A stretch of 34,254 bases of DNA from Erysipelotrichaceae bacterium (GTDB taxonomy: Bacteria; Bacillota_I; Bacilli_A; Erysipelotrichales; Erysipelotrichaceae): contig JAILBD010000131.1 of the NCBI GenBank assembly GCA_024681275.1, positions 1 to 34,254 of the forward strand, in the 5' to 3' direction. The notes under the pieces were generated by a model that was not told the DNA's origin, did no database searches, and saw only the letters and a program-made list of their open reading frames with translations. This document shows, piece by piece, positions 14,210 through 22,891 of this stretch. Each line of letters starts with the position of its first letter. The first letter of the stretch is position 1. A program made the translations under genes and the position numbers.

Positions 14210-15215
14210 AGAACAGTTTTGATTCAAAGTCGATATTCAGATGTTTATAGGCCTTTTCAGTAACGACACGGCCCCTGGCTGTGCGATTGATGAATCCGAT
14301 CTGCAAGAGATATGGCTCATTCACATCTTCGAGGGTGACCGCTTCTTCGCCGATCGCGCTGGCTATCGCCTCAACACCGACAGGACCACCTCTGAACCTC
14401 TCTATGATACCTCTGAGATAACGGATATCGACATCGTCAAGGCCCAAGGAATCAACTTTCAGTCTCTCCAAAGCACCCTGTGCGATCTCCAGATCGATCA
14501 CGCCATCATTCTTGACTTGCGCAAAGTCTCTGACACGACGGAAAAGCCGGTTCGCGATCCTTGGGGTCCCTCTAGAGCGCTTCGCGATCTCATGGACCGC
14601 TTCCTCCTGGATCTGACTGCCAAAAACTTTGGCAGTCCTTCTGACGATCTGGGACAATTCTTCATTGGTATAGTAATTCAGTTTGGAAGTGATACCGAAA
14701 CGATCGCGCAATGGAGACGAGATCGCACCGGCTCTTGTCGTTGCGCCGACCAGGGTGAAAGGCGGCAGATCAAGACGGATCGATTTGGCTCCTTCCTCTT
14801 TACCTACGACGATATCGATGTAGAAATCCTCCATGGCTGAATACAGGACCTCTTCAACGATCTTGGGCAAACGGTGGATCTCATCGATGAAAAGGACATC
14901 TCCCATCTGCAAAGACGAAAGGATAGCAGCCAGATCTCCGGTCTTTTCGATACTAGGACCGGTCGTCGTCTTGATGCTGGTACCCATCTCATTGGCAAGG
15001 ATGTATGCCATCGTCGTCTTGCCAAGGCCAGGAGGCCCATACAGCAGAACATGATCCAGTGCTTCATCTCTCATCTTGGCGGCCTGAATAAAGACCTCAA
15101 GATTCTCTTTGAGGTCAGTCTGTCCGACATATTCTTTCAGAGTCTTTGGCCTGAGACTAGCGTCATCATCCTGTGACTGTTTTTCAGCAGATAATACTTT
15201 ATTTTCTTCTTCCAT
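14208..15215 (-). CDS. ruvB: Holliday junction branch migration helicase RuvB
   Basis: 335 residues. A hexameric AAA+ motor that, with RuvA, drives branch migration of Holliday junctions. It has Walker [10 protein letters not shown] (60-68), Walker [10 protein letters not shown] (D111/E112), sensor 1 VGATTRAG, the arginine finger region SPLRDRFGI and the C-terminal winged helix ([18 protein letters not shown]). Length is standard. The start at 15215 lies 6 bp after ruvA with a weak ribosome site, so coupling to ruvA is likely. Confidence 0.96.
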   Translation of the reverse strand: MEEENKVLSAEKQSQDDDASLRPKTLKEYVGQTDLKENLEVFIQAAKMRDEALDHVLLYGPPGLGKTTMAYILANEMGTSIKTTTGPSIEKTGDLAAILSSLQMGDVLFIDEIHRLPKIVEEVLYSAMEDFYIDIVVGKEEGAKSIRLDLPPFTLVGATTRAGAISSPLRDRFGITSKLNYYTNEELSQIVRRTAKVFGSQIQEEAVHEIAKRSRGTPRIANRLFRRVRDFAQVKNDGVIDLEIAQGALERLKVDSLGLDDVDIRYLRGIIERFRGGPVGVEAIASAIGEEAVTLEDVNEPYLLQIGFINRTARGRVVTEKAYKHLNIDFESKLF

Positions 15216-15221
15216 AATTTT

Positions 15222-15776
15222 TTACTTCATGAGTAAAGCCAGAGCTTTTCTGATCAGCTCATCAGTCGAACCTTTTTCATTTGCCAGCTTCTTGATCACT
15301 GGCCTGATCTCTGTCGGCTTGTAACCAAGCTGTTTCAGCGCTTCTGCAACATCATTGAGTTCCTCACTGTCGCTGCTTCCACTTTCCACAAGCTTGCCCT
15401 TGAGGTCAAGCATGATCTGGGAAGCGGTCTTTTTTCCGATACCAGGCATCATCTTGATGAAATCGACATCGCCGGTCTCAATGGCAGCGATGATCGAATC
15501 GACGGAAGCTCTCGACAGGATGTTCGATGCGATCTTGGGGCCCAGTCCCTTGACTGAAATCAGTTTAGTGAACAGGTCATACTCTTCCAGGGATAAAAAA
15601 CCAAAAAGACTTATCTCATCCTCACGAACGTTCTGATAAGTATAGATCGTCATCTCTTTATCCTTGCGAAGCACTTCCGGATGGAAAAAATGAATACGGT
15701 ATCCTATGCCGTTCACATCGATCAGCACATAATCCGGACCAAACGCATGAACTGTTCCTCTGACAAAACCGATCAT
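15222..15776 (-). CDS. ruvA: Holliday junction binding protein RuvA
   Basis: 184 residues. It binds four-way junctions as a tetramer and loads RuvB. It has the N-terminal OB domain (MIGFVRGTVHAFG), two HhH motifs (LISVKGLGPKIAS and MMPGIGKKTASQI) and a C-terminal RuvB-binding domain (ALKQLGYKPTEIRPVI). No Shine-Dalgarno precedes the ATG; instead a perfect TATAAT sits 6 nt upstream, suggesting a leaderless ruvAB mRNA. There is no ACTTGA-N7-TCAAGT operator here, so it does not look like a member of the dinB regulon. Confidence 0.95.
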   Translation of the reverse strand: MIGFVRGTVHAFGPDYVLIDVNGIGYRIHFFHPEVLRKDKEMTIYTYQNVREDEISLFGFLSLEEYDLFTKLISVKGLGPKIASNILSRASVDSIIAAIETGDVDFIKMMPGIGKKTASQIMLDLKGKLVESGSSDSEELNDVAEALKQLGYKPTEIRPVIKKLANEKGSTDELIRKALALLMK

Positions 15777-15782
15777 ATTTCA

Positions 15783-15788
15783 ATTATA
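15783..15788 (-). promoter_or_regulatory. -10 element of ruvAB, leaderless configuration
   Basis: A perfect TATAAT on the minus strand ending 6 nt before the ruvA ATG (15776). The -35 region is poor (TAGATG at 17 bp). Confidence 0.55.
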
Positions 15789-15810
15789 CAACATCTGCAT
15801 ATCGCCATCT

Positions 15811-15837
15811 AAAAAGAAAGCCAACTTTCGTTGGCTT
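15811..15837 (-). terminator. Terminator of the ABC transporter operon
   Basis: AAGCCAAC / GTTGGCTT (15818-15825 with 15830-15837), 8 bp with a 4-nt loop, then TCTTTTT on the minus strand. The stem reaches the permease stop codon. Confidence 0.88.
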
Positions 15838-17485
15838 AGAATGATATCTCCTTGTTTCCGGTAACCTTCATGTACAAAAGCAATGAAAGCACAGTCGCCA
15901 GAGTCAGGATCGTCGCATATGCTGCCGCGATGCCGTAATTGCCTCTGGATACATAGGTATAAGTTGCCAGAGTCAAAGTGATCGTCTTCAGATTGTAGAG
16001 GATGATCGCCGTAGAAAGCTCTGTGATGATCGTGACCCAGGACATGATCGCGCCGGATAGTATTCCGTTTGCCATCATTGGAACCGTGATCGTAAAGAAA
16101 GCTTTCAGTTTTGAAGAACCAAGCGAGATCGCTGCTTCTTCGATCGACATCGGGATCTGCTGCAGGGTCGCTGTCGATGATCTGATCGTATAAGGGATAC
16201 GTCTGATGACCAGAGCTACGATCATGATCGCAGCCGTTCCTGCAAGCACCAGAGGTTTCTTATTGAAAGCCATGACCAGAGCGATACCGACGACAGAACC
16301 AGGAATGATATACGGGACCATCGACAGTGTATCGATGACGCGGTTGACCGCATTGTTTCTTCTGACAACGAGATAAGCGATGAGAATGGCCAGAATGATG
16401 ACCAGTATCAATGCAAAACCGCCGATCAGGAAAGTATTCGGGATCGCATTCTTCAGATGCGAGAAGGCGAAGCGATAGGAATCCAGCGAATAACCCGGCA
16501 GGAAGATCTTTCCTGATGTCTTCATGAACGAAGTATACATGACGTAGACCTGTGGCATGAAAGCCAGAAGAACGACGAACCAGCAGTAGAAATTGATCAG
16601 AAAAGCCTGGATGCCATGCAGAGGCTTCCTTTCAATCGAATGCATCGCATTCATCGTGAACCTGAACTGGTTGTTGATATAGCGCTGGATCAGGAAGATG
16701 ATCGCCGTGATAATGATCGCGATGACCGAGATCGCAGCACCGAAATTGTGGTCGCCACCGGTCTCGGCAAAGTATGAGTTATAGATGACGACCGGGAAAG
16801 TCTGATAGCCTTCACCGATCAGCAGAGGTGTGCCGAAATCCGCAAACGCACGCATGAAGACCATCAGGGTAGCAGCGATGATCGTCGGCATACAGAGCGG
16901 GATGACCAGTTTGAAGAATCTCTTGACACCGGTACAGCCCATGTTTTCTGATGCTTCCAGCAAAGAGTTGTCGATATTCTTCAAAGCGCCGGAAACATAC
17001 AGGAAGACCAACGGGAAAAGCTGCAGAGCCAGGACCAGCAGAATGCCATTGAAACCATAGATGCTCGGAACTCTTACCGGCAGGATCGACTCTATGAATT
17101 TGGTGATGATACCGCTTCTGCCCAAAAGCATGATCCAGGAGTATGCACCGATGAACGGGGCAGACATCGAACACAGGATGATGATGACCTGAAGGACCGA
17201 CATCCCTTTGATCTCATACATCTGATAGAAGTAAGCCAGAGGGATACCGATCACAAGCGTCAACAATGTCGCCAGCAGGGAGACTTTGATAGAGTTGTAG
17301 ATCGATTTGATGTAATATGCCTGGGAAAAGAACTTGCTGAACTGTTCCAGGGTAAACACACCGTTAAAGAAGAATGCGTTATAAAGCAGTTTGAATAACG
17401 GATAGATCAGAAACAGGCCATACAACGCCAGTACCGCTACCGATACGACTTTCCAGACATCAAAGTTTTTCTTTGAGTCAAACAT
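15836..17485 (-). CDS. ABC transporter permease, fused double domain
   Basis: 549 residues containing two BPD_transp_1 halves in one chain, as in FbpB/AfuB-type permeases. Around twelve membrane helices are visible. Each half has an EAA loop that contacts the ATPase: EASENMGCTGVKRFFKLVIP in the first and EAAISLGSSKLKAFFTITVP in the second. It starts 2 bp after the ATPase gene ends. The family covers ferric iron, phosphonate and sugar-phosphate importers, so the substrate cannot be fixed from this gene. Confidence 0.9.
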   Translation of the reverse strand: MFDSKKNFDVWKVVSVAVLALYGLFLIYPLFKLLYNAFFFNGVFTLEQFSKFFSQAYYIKSIYNSIKVSLLATLLTLVIGIPLAYFYQMYEIKGMSVLQVIIILCSMSAPFIGAYSWIMLLGRSGIITKFIESILPVRVPSIYGFNGILLVLALQLFPLVFLYVSGALKNIDNSLLEASENMGCTGVKRFFKLVIPLCMPTIIAATLMVFMRAFADFGTPLLIGEGYQTFPVVIYNSYFAETGGDHNFGAAISVIAIIITAIIFLIQRYINNQFRFTMNAMHSIERKPLHGIQAFLINFYCWFVVLLAFMPQVYVMYTSFMKTSGKIFLPGYSLDSYRFAFSHLKNAIPNTFLIGGFALILVIILAILIAYLVVRRNNAVNRVIDTLSMVPYIIPGSVVGIALVMAFNKKPLVLAGTAAIMIVALVIRRIPYTIRSSTATLQQIPMSIEEAAISLGSSKLKAFFTITVPMMANGILSGAIMSWVTIITELSTAIILYNLKTITLTLATYTYVSRGNYGIAAAYATILTLATVLSLLLYMKVTGNKEISF

Positions 17486-17487
17486 GA

Positions 17488-18615
17488 TCAGGCCTCTTTT
17501 TTATACACGTCATAGTCATTGACGACGCCTTCGACAAGATTGTAGGAACCGGTCTCATCAAAGATGTTGATCTTTTCAGTCTTGACACCCAGCAGGATCT
17601 CAGTACCCTTTTCTATGATCGAATCGATCTTGGATTCCTGAACGATCTCAGCCGTTCCGCCGTCTTCAAAATGAACGAAATAGTGCGTATTGAGTCCCAG
17701 GAAGACCGCATCATCGATAGTCGCTTTGATCCCTTCTTTGGCATTCGGATCGACGACCAGTTCCTCAGGACGGATGGACGCCTTGACCTTCCGGTCATAG
17801 ATCTCTTCTTTTCTGATCGTTTCAACTTCGACTTTGTAATCACCAGGCAGTATCAGATAAGCCTTGCCGTCCTTCTCTTCGATCCTTGCATCGATGACAT
17901 TGGTATGTCCGATGAAGGTCGCGACAAAGAGATTTGCCGGACGCTGATATAGTACTTTCGGAGTTCCGATCTGCTGAATCTCGCCAGCGTTCATGACCGC
18001 GATACGGTCAGAGACCGCCATGGCCTCTTCCTGGTCATGAGTGACATATACCGTCGTGATCCCCACATCATTCTGGATCTGTTTGATGACGGTACGCATT
18101 TCAACACGCAGTTTCGCATCCAGGTTGCTCAATGGCTCATCCATCAGCAAGACGTCAGGAGTGATAGCCAGAGCTCTCGCCAGTGCTACACGCTGCTGCT
18201 GACCGCCTGAAAGTCTTTCAGGCATACGATCGCGATATTCATCGATCTTCATCAATTTCAAAAACTGATCTGTCTTGGATGCGATCTCTTCTTTAGGGAG
18301 TTTACGATTCTTAAGACCAAAGGCGACGTTCTTTTCGACTGTCATGTTCGGGAAGATCGCGTAGTTCTGGAAGACCATACCGATGTTACGTTTTGCAGGG
18401 TCCATATCATTGATCCTGGTATCACCGAAAAAGAAGTCTCCACCTTCGATCGAGTTAAAGCCGGCAATCATTCTTAATAAAGTCGTCTTACCACATCCAG
18501 ATGGACCAAGAAGGGTGAAAAATTCACCCTCCTTGATATCCAGTGATAAGTCAGAAATTATCGTATTATCGCCATATTTCTTTACAGCGTCGCGAATTTT
18601 GATGTTTACACTCAT
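17488..18615 (-). CDS. ABC transporter ATP-binding protein (PotA/FbpC type)
   Basis: 375 residues. Walker A GPSGCGKTT, Q-loop VFQNYAIFP, signature LSGGQQQR, Walker B VLLMDEPLSN and the His switch VYVTHDQEE are all present. A C-terminal TOBE domain (about 280-360) follows. It powers the fused permease. The start follows GAGGTTGG. It lies between the binding protein and the permease in a single operon. Confidence 0.93.
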   Translation of the reverse strand: MSVNIKIRDAVKKYGDNTIISDLSLDIKEGEFFTLLGPSGCGKTTLLRMIAGFNSIEGGDFFFGDTRINDMDPAKRNIGMVFQNYAIFPNMTVEKNVAFGLKNRKLPKEEIASKTDQFLKLMKIDEYRDRMPERLSGGQQQRVALARALAITPDVLLMDEPLSNLDAKLRVEMRTVIKQIQNDVGITTVYVTHDQEEAMAVSDRIAVMNAGEIQQIGTPKVLYQRPANLFVATFIGHTNVIDARIEEKDGKAYLILPGDYKVEVETIRKEEIYDRKVKASIRPEELVVDPNAKEGIKATIDDAVFLGLNTHYFVHFEDGGTAEIVQESKIDSIIEKGTEILLGVKTEKINIFDETGSYNLVEGVVNDYDVYKKEA

Positions 18616-18662
18616 ATTTCCAACCTCACTTGTTATAGATTATATTTTGTCTGTTTTATTGC

Positions 18663-19730
18663 TTATTGCGGATTTGCAGCCGTGAACATCTCAGTCCAAC
18701 GTGCCTGCCAAGCCTTCTTGTTCGAACCGCAGAGAGCCATGTCTTCGTAAACAACGTTGATCGCTGAGAACGGAGTCATCTCTTTCGCAGTGTTAGAGAT
18801 CGCCGGATTGACCGGACGTGCAGTCGTTTTAGCAACTTCTGCCTGGCCTTCATCGGAGATCAGCCAGTCAACGAACTTCTTGGCATTCTCCATATTCGGA
18901 GCATTCTTGATGATCGCAACACCTGCAGGGAGCCATACAGCACCTTCAGAAGGATAGACCAGCTTGACATTCGTAGCGCCATCGACCAGCAGGCCGACAC
19001 ATGGGTCTTCATAAGAGACACCTACGACATATTCGCCCTGAACAACGCCTTTGTAGATAGCAGATGAAGATGAAAGCTGGATCCCGTTCAGATTCTTGAT
19101 GAATTCACCGACCCACTCCCAAGCCTTCTCGTCATATGGTTCATCGCCCATAACCAGGAGCATGTTTGTGAGCTCTGCCCATGCACTTGAAGAGTTTGCA
19201 GGGTCACCCATAGCGATCTTGCCATTGAGTTCAGGCTGTAACAGATCTGCATAAGAATCAAAATCATCAACGTTCAGACCCAATTTCTCATATTCCTCAG
19301 TGTTGATCAGCAATGCTGCGGAACCATCCAGGCAGTAGTGTGTCGTGACACCGTTGAAGTTCTGATACGCTTCAGGAAGAGTGCCATCGCCTTCTGCAAC
19401 ATACTGTTCGAACAGAGGCACATAGTCCGGATTGAAAGAGTTCGCATAGTTCATGCCGCCATACATGATATCGCCCTGAGGATTGTCTTTTTCAGCAGCG
19501 ATCCTTTCAAGACACTCACCAGTACCGGCTGAGACGACTTCAACATTGATGCCGTATTTCTCGCCGAATGTGTAAGCGACTTCGATCAGCGGATCTGAGT
19601 TTGGCGAGTAGATGACCAGGTCATCACTGCCAGCAGGTTCTTCGGCCGGTGTTTCACCGCCGCCGGAAGAACAGGCTACCAGGCTGCATGCTAATAAAGC
19701 AACCATGAGTAATTTAAAAAACTTTTTCAT
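18663..19730 (-). CDS. ABC transporter substrate-binding lipoprotein
   Basis: 355 residues of the family 1/AfuA-like solute-binding proteins. The signal peptide ends in the lipobox LVAC with the lipidated C20, followed by a Gly/Glu/Pro linker; the mature part begins DDLVIYSPNSDPLIEV. It would sit on the outer membrane face and deliver substrate to the permease. Relatives bind ferric iron, phosphonates or hexose phosphates. I do not see the paired tyrosines typical of iron binders, and a cre site suggests a carbon-related substrate, but this is an inference. The start follows GGGAGG. Confidence 0.88.
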   Translation of the reverse strand: MKKFFKLLMVALLACSLVACSSGGGETPAEEPAGSDDLVIYSPNSDPLIEVAYTFGEKYGINVEVVSAGTGECLERIAAEKDNPQGDIMYGGMNYANSFNPDYVPLFEQYVAEGDGTLPEAYQNFNGVTTHYCLDGSAALLINTEEYEKLGLNVDDFDSYADLLQPELNGKIAMGDPANSSSAWAELTNMLLVMGDEPYDEKAWEWVGEFIKNLNGIQLSSSSAIYKGVVQGEYVVGVSYEDPCVGLLVDGATNVKLVYPSEGAVWLPAGVAIIKNAPNMENAKKFVDWLISDEGQAEVAKTTARPVNPAISNTAKEMTPFSAINVVYEDMALCGSNKKAWQARWTEMFTAANPQ

Positions 19731-19765
19731 TTTTGCCTCCCGGGGATAGATTCCCCCTAGTACCT

Positions 19766-19795
19766 ATTATATAACGTCAGACCGTTATTTGAAAA
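19766..19795 (-). promoter_or_regulatory. Promoter of the ABC transporter operon
   Basis: On the minus strand TTTTCA (19790-19795) and a perfect TATAAT (19766-19771) with 18 bp spacing. The leader of about 30 nt has a short GGGGA / TCCCC hairpin just before the GGGAGG ribosome site. Confidence 0.6.
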
Positions 19796-19803
19796 CGTTT
19801 ACA
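19790..19803. promoter_or_regulatory. CcpA catabolite-responsive element (cre)
   Basis: TGAAAACGTTTACA fits the cre consensus TGWAARCGYTWNCW at every position. It overlaps the -35 of the transporter promoter, a position where bound CcpA blocks transcription. The predicted effect is repression on preferred sugars. Confidence 0.75.
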
Positions 19804-19816
19804 TCCCCTTTTGGCT

Positions 19817-19840
19817 AAAAAAGGACGAGCATTACTCGTC
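19817..19840 (-). terminator. Terminator of obg
   Basis: GACGAG / CTCGTC (19835-19840 with 19824-19829) with a 5-nt loop and six T residues on the minus strand. The obg stop codon lies in the loop. Confidence 0.78.
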
Positions 19841-21109
19841 TTCATCCATAAAGTCAAAACTGTAATCGCGGATAAATACCCTGTCACCGTTTCTGCAACC
19901 CTTTTCTCTCAAGGCTTCATCCACTTTCATCCTTGACAGAGCTCTGGAGAAACGCAAGACCGAATCATCGTCCTTGAGGTTCGTGTTGAGCAGAAGCCTT
20001 TCGATCTTGTCGCCTTCGATCCTCCAGATGCCATTGCCCTCATTGAAGATCTCGAACTGCTTTGGTTCTTCGTATTTATAGACGACCTTCTCTTCCGCCT
20101 TATGCGGATCATAGAGTGGAAACTGCGGAAGTTCCTTGAGCATGTCCTTGGCTTTATAAAGTACCGGCATCAGACCTTCGTTGATCAGCGTGATAGCCTC
20201 GAAGACTTCGAGATCCGGATACTTCTCTTTGAAAGCTTTGAGATTCTCTTCCGCGTTATCCATATCCATTTTATTGGCTACGACGATCTGTGGTCTGTCC
20301 CCCAGATTTCCGGGATACTTCTTGAGCTCCTCGTTGATGACTTCAAAATCATTGATCGGATCCTCATGCCCCATATCCAGGACATGGATGATCAGTCGGC
20401 ATCTTTCGATGTGCTTCAGGAATTCGTGGCCAAGACCCTTTCCCTGAGAAGCGCCTTCGATCAGTCCGGGCAGATCCGCCATGACAAAGGAGGAATCTCC
20501 GACTTTGACCATGCCTAGCTGCGGCTTCAGAGTCGTGAAAGGATAATCGGCGATCTCTGGCTTGGCATTCGATACGACAGACAACAAAGTTGATTTACCG
20601 ACCGAAGGAAGACCGACCAGACCGACATCCGCCAGCAGTTTCAGTTCGACGATGACATTCCTTTCAACGCCCGGAGTTCCCAGTGTGCAGTAATCCGGTG
20701 CATTGTTGCGTGAGGATTTGAAATGGTAGTTCCCCTTTCCGCCCTTTCCGCCCTGGCAGATCACTTCTTCCGAATCGAGTGTATTGAGGTCGGCGATCAC
20801 TTCATCCAGATCGATGTCCTTGACGATCGTTCCCAAAGGAACTTTGACGATGACATCATCGCTGGAAGCGCCGTACATGTTGTTGCCTTTGCCGTTCTCT
20901 CCGTCCTGAGCCCGGATCATCTTGGAAAAACGCAGGTCGAGCAGCGTCGACTTGTTGGTATCGACCTTAAAGATGATCGAACCACCGTTACCGCCATCGC
21001 CACCGGAAGGACCACCCAGAGGATTGTATTTTTCACGTTTAAAAGCGACGATCCCGTTGCCGCCGTTTCCTGCTTTCAGTTTGAGTTGTACCTTATCGAT
21101 AAATTGCAT
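19832..21109 (-). CDS. obg: Obg family GTPase (CgtA)
   Basis: 425 residues. An essential GTPase that binds the 50S subunit late in assembly and links it to nutrient state. The glycine-rich Obg domain (1-158) has KAGNGGNGIVAF and GGPSGGDGGNGGS. The G domain has GLPSVGKST, DLPGLIEGA and NKMD. A C-terminal OCT domain (about 345-425) and an acidic end (FMDEDE) follow. The start is ATG 21109 behind a modest GGAAAAG. A terminator-like hairpin lies directly upstream, after rpmA. Confidence 0.95.
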   Translation of the reverse strand: MQFIDKVQLKLKAGNGGNGIVAFKREKYNPLGGPSGGDGGNGGSIIFKVDTNKSTLLDLRFSKMIRAQDGENGKGNNMYGASSDDVIVKVPLGTIVKDIDLDEVIADLNTLDSEEVICQGGKGGKGNYHFKSSRNNAPDYCTLGTPGVERNVIVELKLLADVGLVGLPSVGKSTLLSVVSNAKPEIADYPFTTLKPQLGMVKVGDSSFVMADLPGLIEGASQGKGLGHEFLKHIERCRLIIHVLDMGHEDPINDFEVINEELKKYPGNLGDRPQIVVANKMDMDNAEENLKAFKEKYPDLEVFEAITLINEGLMPVLYKAKDMLKELPQFPLYDPHKAEEKVVYKYEEPKQFEIFNEGNGIWRIEGDKIERLLLNTNLKDDDSVLRFSRALSRMKVDEALREKGCRNGDRVFIRDYSFDFMDEDE

Positions 21110-21124
21110 ATTTCTTTTCCGTTG

Positions 21125-21149
21125 AAAAAAGCCCGTTAATGGGGCTTTT
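21125..21149 (-). terminator. Terminator or attenuator between rpmA and obg
   Basis: AAAAGCCC / GGGCTTTT (21142-21149 with 21127-21134), 8 bp with a 7-nt loop, and six T residues on the minus strand. The U-tract ends about 15 nt before the obg ATG, with no obvious promoter in between, so some read-through is expected. Confidence 0.75.
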
Positions 21150-21158
21150 GATCCATGA

Positions 21159-21443
21159 TTACGCTGCAGGGTAAACAGATACCTTGGTCTTCTTCTTGCC
21201 TAAGTGTTCGTATTTGACGACACCGTCGATCAGACAGAATAAAGTATCGTCTCCGCCCTTCTTGACATTCTCACCCGGATGGATCTTCGTGCCTCTCTGA
21301 CGGTAGATGATAGAGCCAGCTGTCGCAAACTGTCCGTCTGCCAGCTTCGCACCTAAACGCTTGGAATGCGAATCACGGCCGTTCTTAGTCGAACCAACAC
21401 CTTTTTTCGAAGCGAAGAACTGAATATTCAATACATATTTCAT
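21159..21443 (-). CDS. rpmA: 50S ribosomal protein L27 with cleavable leader
   Basis: 94 residues. L27 reaches into the peptidyl-transferase centre. The N-terminus [10 protein letters not shown] precedes [15 protein letters not shown]; in Firmicutes this extension is removed by the Prp protease between F10 and A11, exposing the functional end. The body ([34 protein letters not shown]) is typical. prp lies directly upstream in the same operon, matching the known system. Confidence 0.95.
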   Translation of the reverse strand: MKYVLNIQFFASKKGVGSTKNGRDSHSKRLGAKLADGQFATAGSIIYRQRGTKIHPGENVKKGGDDTLFCLIDGVVKYEHLGKKKTKVSVYPAA

Positions 21444-21448
21444 GTGTT

Positions 21449-21754
21449 TTACTTCCTTTCTACTTTTATGAAGTTTCCATAAGAAGCTTCAATCGTTTTC
21501 ATCTGCATTATGACCAACTCGAAGTAATCCTGGACTACTTTCGAATCGCTGTGATCAGTTATGATGATCCGGTTTTCTTCCTGCGATATCTGCACATCTT
21601 CCTCCAGCGCATCAAGCGCATTCATGAAACCGAACATGATCGAACTTACAGAAGCACAGATCAGGTCCTTCCCATAGTCACCATATTCCGCATGACCGCT
21701 TACATCCAAGCTGCGGTAGAGACCATCTTCATGTTCAAATATCGCCTTGATCAT
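21449..21754 (-). CDS. prp: L27-processing cysteine protease Prp
   Basis: 101 residues. The catalytic pair is H21 in VSGHAEYG and C33 in [10 protein letters not shown], the arrangement of the Firmicutes L27 protease, needed to trim L27. It starts inside the rplU stop (TAATG, one shared base) and ends 5 bp before rpmA. The order rplU-prp-rpmA is conserved in Firmicutes. It was long called YsxB or a ribosome-associated protein. Confidence 0.92.
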   Translation of the reverse strand: MIKAIFEHEDGLYRSLDVSGHAEYGDYGKDLICASVSSIMFGFMNALDALEEDVQISQEENRIIITDHSDSKVVQDYFELVIMQMKTIEASYGNFIKVERK

Positions 21755-22062
21755 TAACCGATCTTTTCAACAGTCAACTTAGTGTATGGCTGACGATGAC
21801 CCTGTTTGCGTCTGGTCGAACCGACTTTTGATTTGTATTTGAAGACAACGATCTTCTTTTCCTTGCCCTGCTTTTCAACTTTGCAGCTGACCTTTGCACC
21901 CTCGACATACGGAGTACCTAAAGTGAGACTGCCGTTTTCCAAAGCTACGACTTTGTCAAATACATAATTCTTGCCTTCTTCAACATCCAGTTTTTCAACA
22001 TAGATCGTCTGGCCTTCTTCGACCTTGAGCTGCTTGCCACCGGTCTCGATGATTGCGTACAT
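21754..22062 (-). CDS. rplU: 50S ribosomal protein L21
   Basis: 102 residues. [18 protein letters not shown] and the C-terminal [20 protein letters not shown] are diagnostic of L21, which binds 23S rRNA. The start follows AAGGAGG. It opens the rplU-prp-rpmA operon and is preceded by a structured leader of about 103 nt that may allow feedback control. Confidence 0.95.
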   Translation of the reverse strand: MYAIIETGGKQLKVEEGQTIYVEKLDVEEGKNYVFDKVVALENGSLTLGTPYVEGAKVSCKVEKQGKEKKIVVFKYKSKVGSTRRKQGHRQPYTKLTVEKIG

Positions 22063-22165
22063 AGTATACCTCCTTCTTTAGATTCAGACTCGCCATTAAG
22101 GTGATCTCAAGGATGCTTAAACCTTCTCTGAGCGGTTATAATCCCCTCTAAGGAGAGACTATAAC
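22063..22165 (-). ncRNA. Structured 5' leader of rplU (L21 leader candidate)
   Basis: The predicted transcript begins at 22165 with a hairpin of 12 bp including G-U pairs (22154-22165 with 22135-22146), closed by a 7-nt loop. Downstream, AAGGT/ACCTT and TTAAG/CTTAA pairings are possible but exclude one another. A CUCCUU segment at the hairpin loop side (minus strand of about 22150-22155) is complementary to the AAGGAG of the rplU ribosome site (22070-22075). Position and design fit an autoregulatory L21 leader; assignment to the known Rfam L21 leader is not tested. Confidence 0.6.
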
Positions 22166-22171
22166 ATATGT

Positions 22172-22200
22172 ATTCTAGCAGAATCATTCTCATTTTTCAA
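22172..22200 (-). promoter_or_regulatory. Promoter of the rplU operon
   Basis: On the minus strand TTGAAA (22195-22200) and TAGAAT (22172-22177) are exactly 17 bp apart; each matches the consensus at 5 of 6 positions. Confidence 0.8.
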
Positions 22201-22219
22201 TGAAAAGTTTTCTGATCTC

Positions 22220-22891
22220 TTATTTCTTTTTGTAATCCACAAATGAGCCGCTATCGATCAGGATGGGATCCAGGATCTTGAGTTTGGACATCGGACCGAT
22301 CTTCATCTTCAGCAGTATCCTCAGGGCGTGTCTTGAATGAACATCATGAACAAAAGCCATCTTCATGATCTTGAGCTTATACTTCCTGCACATCTCATAG
22401 ACCTCGGGAAAACGATCCGCCTGATAGATCAGATAAGCTTCCGCATTGGCCTTCATGAACTTCCGGAACGCAATGAAGAGATCCTCCAAAGGAAGCGACT
22501 CTTCAAACATCGCCTCCTTGAGATATTCGTCATCTGTCACGTTGTTCATCTCAAAAAAAGGCGGATTGCAGACGACGACATCGACCGGATCATGTTCCAG
22601 ATCCTGGATCCGGCAATGAATGAGCTCGTAATCCTCGCTGTACCTTTTCAGATTTTCCTGTGCCATCTGCAAGGCATCATCATGGATATCGACTCCAATG
22701 AGCTTTCCTGCCCCGTGAAAATGCGCGTAAAGAAGCAAAGCGCCGGTATTGGTACCTATATCCATGACAGTCTTATTTTTCATCATATCCATGAACATGC
22801 CCAGGACCGCCGTATCCGTGTTTGCCTTGTACGGACTTCCCTCCTGGCTGAATTCATAATCTATGAACTTCAGATAATCATTCTTCTTCAT
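22220..22891 (-). CDS. SAM-dependent methyltransferase, YfiC/TrmN6-like
   Basis: 223 residues, class I Rossmann fold. The SAM site is VMDIGTNTGALLL, followed by the acidic GVDIHDDAL; the catalytic VVCNPPFF motif is of the N6-adenine type. Related proteins (YabB in Firmicutes, TrmN6/YfiC in E. coli) methylate A37 of tRNA1Val, so a tRNA target is likely but unproven. The start overlaps the histidine kinase gene by 14 bp, so it is cotranscribed with it. Confidence 0.85.
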   Translation of the reverse strand: MKKNDYLKFIDYEFSQEGSPYKANTDTAVLGMFMDMMKNKTVMDIGTNTGALLLYAHFHGAGKLIGVDIHDDALQMAQENLKRYSEDYELIHCRIQDLEHDPVDVVVCNPPFFEMNNVTDDEYLKEAMFEESLPLEDLFIAFRKFMKANAEAYLIYQADRFPEVYEMCRKYKLKIMKMAFVHDVHSRHALRILLKMKIGPMSKLKILDPILIDSGSFVDYKKK

